Assembly (NCBI RefSeq): GCF_029931775.1
Contig: NC_079323.1
Span: 97,001 to 161,000 of the forward strand
DNA from: Euleptes europaea
Lineage: Eukaryota > Chordata > Lepidosauria > Squamata > Sphaerodactylidae
Direction of reading: 5' to 3'
Length of the DNA: 64,000 bases
Positions 45,801 through 52,729 of this stretch are shown here, piece by piece. Below the pieces are notes generated by a model. That model ran no database searches, was not told the DNA's origin, and worked only from the letters and a program-made list of their open reading frames with translations. Made by a program: the position numbers and the translations under genes. How positions within the stretch are numbered: position 1 is the first letter of the stretch; every line of letters begins with the position of its first letter.

Positions 45801-48033
45801 AGGTAAGGGGTGGCAGTGTGCCACACGCCCTCTGTGCTCCTGCGGTGGGGAAGGCCTCTGGAGAGGGAGCATCGATGCTTTCTGAACCAGTGAAGACCAC
45901 CAGCGGCCTTGGAAGTGACTCCCAGAAGCACTCGCAAGTCTTTCTCCAGCAGGCCTTTTCTGCTCCAGAGCCCTTCCTGGGAGGGGGTTGGGGGGTGGTG
46001 TCTCTGCACTCCATAGAGTCCGAGTGCCCAGGTTCCGCAGCAGATGCCACCAAGAACAGAATGCCTTTCGGACCTATGCCTAAGTGGGGATCTTTTATTC
46101 CCAGAAGCACCCGAGTTGTGGGGGGCTCTCATGGAGTTTGCCCCCCCCTCCCGGCTGTGTGTATATGGGCCTCAGTCATCTGCGAGGGGGACGCATTCTT
46201 CCTTTGGAGCCACTGGAGGGGGAGGGGGCGGCAAATTCCCCAGTCCGCGAGCAGAAGGGGGCTCTGTGTGTGCGGATCCCACCTCCAGAGAAAGGTGTGT
46301 CTTCCTTTGTGCCATCAAGTCACAGCTGACTTGCTGCGAGCCCTGCGGTGGTTTTCAAGGCCAGCAACATTTAGAGGTGGTTTGCCCTTTGCCTGCCTCT
46401 GCGTAGCGACCCTGGCCTTCCTTGGGGGGTCTCCCATCCAAGGACTAACCAGGGTGGACCCTGCTTAGCTTCTGAGCTCTGACAAGATCCGGTTAGCCTT
46501 TGGGCCATCCAGGTCAGGGCGTATTTTACTAAGGAATAAATCTCCCCGTGAAGGATCTCAGGCACTGGGGAAGACCTTTCTCTGCCTGAGGCCTTGGAGA
46601 AGAGCCGCTGTCGGGTAGGGTGAGACCAGGTGAGCCTGGGGCCGGACTCACTCAGAGGCTGCTTCCCGTGTCCACAGCCCTTATGTGACAACCGTGGGTG
46701 GGACGGCCTTTGAGCATCCCTTCCTGGTGAGTGCAGAAGTGGTCGACTATATCAGTGGAGGTGGCTTCAGCAACATCTTCCCCATGCCGAGTTACCAGGT
46801 GCGTTCCTTCCTTCCTTCCTTCCTTCCTTCCTTCCTTCCTTCCTTCCTTCCTTCCTTCCTTCCTTCCTTCCTTCCTTCCTTCCTTCCTTCCTTCCTTCCT
46901 TCCTTCCTTCCTTCCGCCAGGGCCCTTCCCCCTGAGAGCTGTAGCGCTCAGGGCCCCAAGGCCTTCTGCTGGATGCTCGCAAAAAGATTTTTAAAGGGCA
47001 GGCAGGTCTCCTGGGCTCCGACGGAGCGGTGCCGAAGAGACCTGCGATGGGTGGGTGAGCATGCCCTGAGCAAGAGTGATGACCCCCCCACGAGGCACCC
47101 TCCAGCCTCTTGACAGGACAGGCACATCCGGCAGGTGTTTTTTCCCTCCTGCTATGCAGACGGCTGCTGTGAAAGAGTTCCTGAGCGCCGCCCCCAAGCT
47201 GCCTCCCACCTCCTACTACAACAGCAGTGGGCGAGCCTACCCGGACCTGGCGGCCCTTTCGGACAACTACTGGGTGGTGACCAACCGCATCCCCGTGCCC
47301 TGGATATCCGGCACCTCGGTGAGAGGGAGAGGGCGTGCCTGGTGTCCCCACCTCTTCACCCCTCGGCCCCAGCTCCTCGCGGAGGACTGTCGCAGGCAAC
47401 CGGGCCTCACTCTGCCCCTCTCTTGTGGCAGGCCTCGACTCCCGTGGTGGGGGGCGTCATCGCCCTGATCAATGACCGGCGGCTTCAGCGAGGGCGGCCC
47501 CCCTTGGGCTTCCTGAACCCTGCGCTCTACCGGCTCCGGAGGCAAGGGGCTTCCTCTGCCTTCTACGATGTGAGTGTGTGTGTGTGTGGGGGGGGGGGCG
47601 AGAGGGACTGGGGGAGAGAAGGCCCCTGTCAGGACGAGGCTGGGCAGCGGCACACGATACGGCGGTGGGACAGGTGGATGCATGGCTTTGATGGCTGTGG
47701 CAGGGCCAGTGTCTCCGAGATGCCTTTCCTAGTTGTTTCCACAGTGACCCTGGATGGGGCGGGGTCTAAGACTCCTAGCCTACTGAGGAAAGGGGTTCAT
47801 TTCTTTGTATTCCATGGGCTAGACCTGTGGGAGGAAGGAGACGTCCACCTGGAAAGTTTTTCAGTCACCATCCCTCCCCCTCTGCCTCTCAGGTGACTCA
47901 AGGGTGCCACCTGTCGTGCCTGGATGCCACCGTGGAGGGCCAGGGGTTCTGCGCTGCCCCCTCCTGGGACCCTGTGACAGGTTGGGGGACGCCCAACTTC
48001 CCAGAGCTGCTGCGTGCCCTGATGGGTCAGTGA
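36825..48033 (+). CDS. TPP1: Tripeptidyl peptidase 1 (TPP1), complete, 598 aa
   Basis: Lysosomal sedolisin serine peptidase that removes tripeptides from unfolded proteins; human loss causes CLN2 neuronal ceroid lipofuscinosis. Exons: 36825-36847, 37005-37151, 37278-37417, 40543-40693, 40783-40904, 41167-41360, 42504-42702, 44963-45151, 45730-45802, 46678-46798, 47160-47318, 47432-47569, 47893-48033. Exons 3, 4, 7, 8, 10 and 11 have the human lengths (140, 151, 199, 189, 121, 159). A signal peptide with nine leucines is followed by a prodomain; the mature start is probably L198 in VGGLHRFP. The sedolisin catalytic set is present: E302 and D306 ([10 protein letters not shown]), oxyanion D390 (GDSGAGC) and S506 (SGTSAS). 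N-glycosylation sequons include NLT, NNS and NIS. It is 35 residues longer than human, mostly a Pro/Asp/Gly stretch after the signal peptide. The ATG is the first in the CpG island and its exon has the same splice phase as human exon 1. Confidence 0.97.
37485..37620 (-). repeat. tRNA SINE fragment, antisense, GC-enriched
   Basis: The minus strand has CCCGGGTTTGAATCCCCGTC (B box) and, further on, a CACAGGGCTGTGGTT body. It begins about 70 bases after the TPP1 exon 3 donor. Confidence 0.55.
37620..39890. other. TPP1 intron 3, unassigned part
   Basis: No exon or RNA gene is recognised. At 39390-39540 there is a block (GTGAAGGAAATAAACAAGC, then GTAGCCATTGTAGTTGAATG) with the look of an interspersed repeat end, but I cannot assign a family. 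The rest looks unique. Confidence 0.45.
39895..40295 (+). repeat. Inverted-repeat arm 2 (SINE plus shared tail), plus
   Basis: A tRNA-like head (GTGTGGTGGTTTGAG, then GTTTGAACCCCC) and SINE body (GGATGCCGGTGCGGGGTCTT, CCTTACAGGGTTGTTGTTGT) continue into the same tail as 35545-35925. The tail includes AGTCAATAAATTTAACATTA and GCATTGGGGGTGGGGTGGGG. By eye the two arms agree closely over about 350 bases. It lies in TPP1 intron 3, 250 bases before exon 4. Confidence 0.8.
41770..41985 (+). repeat. CR1 LINE 3' end, sense
   Basis: GGAAAGGGACCAGCTGGGTA to CCCTTCCAACTCAGTGATTC shows the CR1 3' coding end and 3'UTR (GGTTGGACCAGGATGGCCTG). It lies in TPP1 intron 6. It belongs to a different CR1 subfamily from the copies at 48390 and 62000. 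Confidence 0.75.
42790..42850 (+). repeat. L2-like LINE 3' tail
   Basis: AAGCCACCTTAAACCGTTGG, then AAAGGTGGGATATAAATGTT and an ATAAATAAATA end, the usual tail of L2-type elements, in TPP1 intron 7. Confidence 0.55.
43200..43672 (+). repeat. Unclassified repeat family Y, copy 1, plus
   Basis: Shared blocks with 50915-51632 (inverted): AGTCTGCCTCTTCC, TGTTTTTCAAGCTA, GAACTCCCTCGC, CTTTCCCTCAACAATTTGGG, GGAATTTGGCAGTGTGG, GGGGAGTACTG, AACAAAACAGAATTATGAAA, CCCCTTTTGGAAGT. Frames are short and give no known protein. Homology to the other copy ends at AAAACAAAC near 43652. It lies in TPP1 intron 7. Confidence 0.7.
43685..44010 (-). repeat. RTE/BovB-type LINE fragment, antisense
   Basis: Minus-strand translation contains [38 protein letters not shown] and [11 protein letters not shown], closely following the BovB/RTE segment [34 protein letters not shown]. 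The upstream part (SAPPSTQRE..) is in another frame. It sits next to repeat Y in TPP1 intron 7. BovB is abundant in squamates and known for horizontal spread. Confidence 0.85.
44210..44770 (-). repeat. L2-type LINE, C-terminal and 3' end, antisense
   Basis: The minus frame gives [17 protein letters not shown] and [18 protein letters not shown], as in L2 (..L.ELHWLPV..R..FK.L.L.FKAL.GLGP). The 3' tail region (GTAAGCCATCTTGAATCACT on the minus strand) lies at 44240-44280. It ends about 190 bases before TPP1 exon 8. Confidence 0.7.
46301..46540 (-). repeat. 5S rRNA-derived SINE, near full length, antisense
   Basis: On the minus strand GATCTTGTCAGAGCTCAGAA, GCTAAGCAGGGTC, CCTGGTTAGTCC and TTGGATGGGAGACC align in order with 5S rRNA positions that make up the internal pol III promoter (A box, intermediate element, C box). 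The body continues GAAGGCCAGGGTCGCTACGC and ends CAGCTGTGACTTGATGGCAC. It lies in TPP1 intron 9. Confidence 0.85.
46545..46640 (+). repeat. SINE tail fragment (family of 10108)
   Basis: AAGACCTTTCTCTGCCTGAG and GAGCCGCTGTCGGGT match the body of the SINE at 10108-10325. Head and end are lost. It ends about 40 bases before TPP1 exon 10. Confidence 0.5.
46804..46915 (+). repeat. (TTCC)28 perfect microsatellite at TPP1 exon 10 donor
   Basis: Twenty-eight uninterrupted TTCC units (112 bases) begin five bases after the last base of exon 10, directly behind the donor GTGCG. On the minus strand it is (GGAA)28, a known ETS-binding array. Perfect repeats of this length are normally length-variable. 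Confidence 0.95.
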
Positions 48034-48389
48034 CTTCTTCCGTGTGGGGAGGAAGGTCCTTTCCGGCTCCATCCATGAAGCTCTTCGACATCTTTCGCAC
48101 ACGAGCCACTCCTGGTGTGGCATGGATCTCTCTTGGAGGAAGGGCTTGGGGTGGGGGGTTGGGCCAATTTCTGCATCCGCTTGGGAATGGGGAGGGGGGC
48201 TACCCTTGGGTGGGTTCTATGGCAGGTCGTCATTCTGCTGCCTGTGGGTGAGCAGAATACTCTCCAACTTGGTCCCCAGTCATGAAAACAAATGGCCTCG
48301 TGCCTCCAGAGGGAGGTTTGCACCCGTCACTTTTGCTCTCCTTTTGGCCACCCGCCCCTGAGGCAAGGAAATTGGGCTGCAGTCGGTGG

Positions 48390-48726
48390 GGCAAAATGTA
48401 TATTAAATCAAGAGTTTCCATCTAGACATTAGGAGGAATTTTCTGACAGTCAGAGCGGTTCCTCAGTGGAACAGGCTTCCTCGGGGGTTGGTGACCTCTC
48501 CTTCCCTGCAGGTTTTTAAGCAGAGGCTAGATGGCCATCTGTCAGCCATGCTGATTCTATAGCCTTAGGCAGATGATGATAGGGGGGGCACCTTGGCCAT
48601 CTTCTGGGCATGGAGTAGGGGTCACTGGGATTGTGGGGGGGGAGGTACTTGTGAAGTTCCTGCATTGTGCAGGGGGTTGGACTTGATGACCCTGGTGGAC
48701 CCTTCCAACTCTTATGATTCTGTGGT
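48390..48726 (+). repeat. CR1 LINE 3' end, sense
   Basis: AGAGTTTCCATCTAGACATT, GGAACAGGCTTCCTCGGGGG, GGTTTTTAAGCAGAGGCTAG and the tail GGACTTGATGACCCTGGTGG through CAACTCTTATGATTCTG, in the same order as at 17560-17850 and 62000-62255. Confidence 0.85.
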
Positions 48727-50029
48727 TGGCAGGGTGGAGGACCCCCCCCCCCAGTTGGCCAGGACTTATCCTTGGAGGGGCCTTTTGCAGAAACGGCCGC
48801 CTCTCCAGCAAGTTCTTGGTTCCCTTCCTTGGAAGTTCTGCCTCTTGACTGAAGAATCTCTTGACTGAAGGGCAGTTGTGTGCCCCGATGTGAGTGTGGT
48901 GGTGGTGGTGGTGGAGGGGGCCCCCTTGTGAATGGGGGTCTTTATCCCTTGATGGCTGCCGTATCTTCCGGAGGTACTGCCAGGCAGCTGTGGGGTGGCT
49001 GCTATGAGCACGCACACACGCATACGCTCCCCTCCCCCCCCGGGGCTTTATGGGAAGCTGGAATAGCCAGCCGGAGAGTGCGGCCCTCTCTCGCCTTGGG
49101 ACAGTCCCCTGCCCCGTTCTGTTGTCTGTGACTTCTTCCTCCGGTGAGGGGGTGTGTGGATTTCCAGGATCGAGGCGAGGAGGTGGAATGGGAGCCAGAA
49201 GTCTGGCTTTGCACCCAACCTACCTGGGTCCAAGAAGTGTGTTTCCTTCCACCACTAACTGCTCCCCAAGCTTACAGGGAAAATATTACACAGGCTGTGA
49301 GTTTGCAACAGACCGTCTCTTTAGAGAGCATCTCCTTGATGTGAGAAATTAATTTTCTTGGTTTACATGGAGTTCACTTTGATTTTATGCACTGAGCTCT
49401 GATTTCCCTCAAACTATTATTTTTGGACACTATTTTAAAAAATCTGATTTCTAGGATGCCAAGTTGATGGGGGATGTGTTTCCTGGCAGGGCGTTTATGG
49501 CATCCCTCTGCCACCATGAACACAGGAGAGGGATTACAGAGCAGCTTTCCTTTATCTCTGTGTCGCTTCATCCCTACACACCCCACTTTCTTTCTGGCCC
49601 TGTTCACATGTCACAGTATTCCCTGCAGGAATGAATGGGCACACTTCTGAACCCTGGACATGGCTTGTTTATGCATCCACGGCAACTTGTGGACGGCGCT
49701 TCTGTCCACATCCCCCCACGTTTGCTCTGTCTCTCTTGCTCACCCCACTCCGTCTTCCTTGCCCTTTCTCTCCCCGCCCCTCCCAGCTCTCCCGTCATGT
49801 GGGTCTTTCTGCAGCTGGGCTGCTCGGTGTGTGTGTGGGGGGGGCAGCAGGCTTGGAGCAAACAGCCCACCCTGGACACTTGTGCTCCAAATCTCTTACC
49901 ACTGAGTCCTGCTAATTGCGGGGAGGGTGACTTGCTCTCCCTTCCACCACCACCCCAACAGCAGGCTCCTAATGTCAGTGAGAGAATTGGAAAGTTCAGT
50001 TACATGGAGACATAGCTGTGTCTCTTTAA

Positions 50030-50282
50030 GTGACGCCCAGGGCAGTAACAGACTTGTTTGTAAAGCGTTTTAAGACAGACTCCCCTGGAAAGGACATGGG
50101 GAGATGACCCCAGAATCATGGGGTGCTCAAGGCAAGAGATGAGTAGAGGTTGGTCTGCCATTGCCTGCCTCTGGACAGCAACTGCCATCTTCCTGGGTGG
50201 TCTCCCAGCCAAGTACTGGCCATGGCTGCCCCTGCTCAGCTTTCAAGCTCTGATGAGTTTGGGCTAAACTATTCAGGCTATC
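50030..50282 (-). repeat. 5S rRNA-derived SINE, antisense
   Basis: On the minus strand CATCAGAGCTTGAAAGCTGA, GCAGGGGCAG, CCAGTACTTGGCTGGGAGACC-type order (two blocks), then CCCAGGAAGATGGCAG and GGCAGGCAATGGCAGACCA. The 5S A-box, IE and C-box portions are recognisable with scattered changes. Confidence 0.8.
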
Positions 50283-50914
50283 AAGGGATTAAAATTCCCT
50301 GAAAATAATAGAAACCATGTCTGTAGCTTTATGAAAGTAATGGCGAGTGTAACTCAGGGTGGGAGAGAATGTGATTTTCCAGTTTTGCTCAGACAGGCCA
50401 CCCAGCGAAATCCTGCGTGTGTGTCTGCATATTTTCTTCCTTTAATAAACCTGTATAATTTGAGTTAGAGGTCTGATTTCTGTTTCCTTCTAGCCATGGT
50501 TTCAAATCCCATTCTCCCAAGGGAAAAGGAAGGGGAGGGGGCAACAGAGCCTGTCCTCCCCAAGGTGCAATAGCTCATTCTTGGGGCAACCAGTCCAGAG
50601 CAGGGGGGGGGGCAGAGACAGAAAGCCAGGGTCCCAATCCTCCAACTTGCAACTCTAAAAACTGATTGGGTGATAACTCAGTAAATAACTGAGTGAGGAG
50701 GTGAAGGGTGTGGCCAGAGACTCAAGGCGTAAAGCTTCTGAACTCCAGATGTGGAAGGAAACCTTGTCCTGGGAGGCTGTTTCTCAATAGATGGCCAAGT
50801 GTTGCCACCCCAGTGCTGGGAAACCCTGGGAGAAGGTGAGGGGTGGAGTCATGACGAATTGTAATGCCTTTACTCTGGTACGGCCACCCCCGGAATAAAG
50901 TATACGTTAGTCTT

Positions 50915-51632
50915 GTGCCTGAGAGTTTGTTTCATTTCTTTCTTTTTTTGTTGTTAATTCCAAAAGGGACTTGTTAACAGGTTGTTTTGTTATTGCTCTC
51001 TTTCGTTATTTTATTTTCATAATTCTGTTTTGTGATCTCCCATTGGTTTCAGTGGAAGACACGCCCCTCTCCTAGGGTCTGTACCACCATATTGGACAGA
51101 ACCAGTGGGGACTCCAGTACTCCCTGAGGACATCCACACTGCCAAATTTCAGACATAGACTCAAAGAGTCCCAAATGTTGAGGGAAAGGAAAGCACCATG
51201 TTCAACACCAGTCAGGGGAAGAATTGATGGGAAAGAAGAAGAAGAGTTGGTTTTTCTCCACCATTTAAGGGAGAATCAAACCGGCTTACAATCACCTTCC
51301 CTCTCCCTCCCTACAACAGACACCCTGTGAGGTAGGTGGGGCTGAGAGAGTGTGACTAGCCCAGGGTCACCTAGCTGGCTTCATATGCAGGAGTGGGGGA
51401 ACAAACCTAGTTCACCAGATTAGCCTCCACCGCTCGTGGAGGAGTGAGGAATCAAACCCGGTTCTCCAGATCAGAGTCCACCGCTCCAAACCACCGCTCT
51501 TAACCACTACGCCATGCTGGCTTTCCAAACGCACAGGAACAGACAGCAGCGTGTGGCGAGGGAATTTGGCACTGCAGCCCCATAGTTTGAAAAACAGTCG
51601 TGTGAGGAAGAGGCAGATTGGCATGAACACAT
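50915..51632 (-). repeat. Unclassified repeat family Y, copy 2, minus, split by a SINE
   Basis: The reverse complement follows copy 1 (43200-43672) block by block: CCAATCTGCCTCTTCC, GACTGTTTTTCAAACTA, AATTCCCTCGC, CTTTCCCTCAACATTTGGG, AAATTTGGCAGTGTGG, AGGGAGTACTGG, AAACAGAATTATGAAAA. The continuity is broken between about 51232 and 51530 by a full tRNA SINE, which must have inserted later. Confidence 0.75.
51232..51530 (-). repeat. Full-length tRNA-derived SINE nested in repeat Y
   Basis: The minus strand begins AGCATGGCGTAGTGGTTAAG (A box), then ACCGGGTTTGATTCC (B box) and a duplicated-looking second CTCCTGC block. The body is CTAGTCACACTCTCTCAGCC, CTACCTCACAGGGTGTCTGT, and the end is CAACTCTTCTTCTTC. 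Being complete and nested, it is younger than its host repeat. Confidence 0.85.
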
Positions 51633-51770
51633 GAAGCTGCCTTATACTGAATCAGACCCCCCCTGGGTCCCTCAAATTCAGTATTGCAAAAGGGTGGGGA
51701 CAGAACGGAGCGGGTGCAGAGGAGAGCGACGAGGATGATCAGGGGCCTCAGAGGATGGGGCACCCAATCA
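51632..51770. repeat. SINE end plus LINE scrap
   Basis: GAAGCTGCCTTATACTGAAT is the reverse complement of the end of the 10108-type SINE. It is followed by GGTGCAGAGGAGAGCGACGA, which resembles the CR1 RVQRRATRMI coding block. Both are short. Confidence 0.45.
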
Positions 51771-51979
51771 TGGGTATACGTTATGGACAGAAAAGTACCA
51801 GCTGGAAATTAGGGAGATTTGCTCAGAGGGGATAGGTTTGGAGAGCAGCAAGCCAGCAGGAGAATGAAGCCTGCAAAGGGGGGAGGGGGGTGGGCAGAGC
51901 AGGAGAACAGGGCATCGGGAGGAGAGAGGAAGGCGAAGTCCCACCCGGGAGCCTTCAGGATTGCAATACCTCGTGTGTG

Positions 51980-52205
51980 TGTGTGTAGTTAGAAGCTGGA
52001 TTTAGACCCCACTTTTCGCTACCTTTAAAGTCTCAAAGCGGCTTACAATCGCCTTCCCCTCCCGACAACAGACAGCTTGTGAGGTAGGAGGGTTCGGAGA
52101 GAACTGTGACTGGCCCAAGGTCAACCCAGCAGGCTCTGTGGGGGGGAGGAGGAGGAGTGGGGCATCGAACCCGGTTCTCCAGATTAGAGTCTGTCGCGCT
52201 TCTGC
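51980..52205 (-). repeat. tRNA-derived SINE, antisense, near TAF10 promoter
   Basis: GCGGCTTACAATCGCCTTCC, CTTGTGAGGTAGGAGGG, ACTGTGACTGGCCCAAGGTC and ATCGAACCCGGTTCTCCAGA (B box on the minus strand, GGGTTCGAT). The A-box end is decayed near 52195. It is 400 bases upstream of the TAF10 promoter. Confidence 0.7.
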
Positions 52206-52599
52206 ACGTGCCGCCTAAGGCCCTTTCCCTTTGCTTTCAGTGCGCCTTGAAGCTGGACTTTACTGTGCGGAACGGCAAAAGCAGCTTGCAAACGGTCGTG
52301 GAAGTGCATTATTCGGCATGTGCGGAAGCGCGAGAAAGGCCGCCCCCCTCGCCCCCCTCTCCCCCTGCGCGCAGGCTTCGACGGGGGGGCGCCCGAGGGT
52401 CGTGGGGGGGGGCTGTCGCGGTGGGGGGTAGGGCAGAAATTTCCTTTCTACCCGCCCTCCCCCATCAAGGCCCGGGGGGGGCGCCTTACAGCCTAGCCCC
52501 ACACGCGCACACCGGCCCCCTCTCTCCGCCCCCGCCAAATGTCCAGGAGGATCCCCGCCGGGAGGTTGGCACCTGAGCGCTCCCCGGCCCATTTCGGCT

Positions 52600-52729
52600 C
52601 CCGTAGCGCAGGGAGCCGGAAGTGACGGCGCTTCCGGCCGCCTGCCGAGGGCGCTTCCGGGCTGAGCGGCGCATGCGCCCCGGAGTGGGCCGCCCGCCTG
52701 CCCGCCCGCCCGCCCGCCCGCCTGCCGCC
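52600..52729 (+). promoter_or_regulatory. TAF10: TAF10 TATA-less promoter: ETS cluster and NRF1 palindrome
   Basis: Within 70 bases there are three ETS-type sites: GCCGGAAGTG (52615-52624), CTTCCGGC (52631-52638) and GCTTCCGGGC (52653-52662). A perfect NRF1 palindrome GCGCATGCGC (52669-52678) follows, then a CCCG-rich repeat up to the ATG. GABP/ETS plus NRF1 is the classic combination for housekeeping CpG promoters. Confidence 0.7.

Larger units (their letters stand above)
48034..50470 (+). terminator. TPP1: Probable TPP1 3'UTR with poly(A) signal
   Basis: After the stop TGA (48031-48033) the first strong AATAAA outside a repeat is at 50444-50449, followed by a T/G-rich stretch. That gives a 3'UTR of about 2.4 kb containing a CR1 tail and a 5S SINE. 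An ATTAAA at 48404-48409, at the edge of the CR1, could serve as an early site. Confidence 0.45.

Noticed and set aside
46430-46520. 5S rRNA gene or pseudogene
   Set aside because: The 5S similarity is partial and fused to a body shared with two other loci, so it is a SINE head.
46804-46915. In-frame SFLP repeat protein
   Set aside because: It is the translation of the TTCC microsatellite inside an intron.
50490-50960. LTR or a separate gene end with AATAAA at 50894
   Set aside because: A poly(A)-like signal followed by CTTGTGCCTGAG looks LTR-like, but no paired end or TATA box is clear, and the boundary with repeat Y is unresolved. Support is too weak to call.
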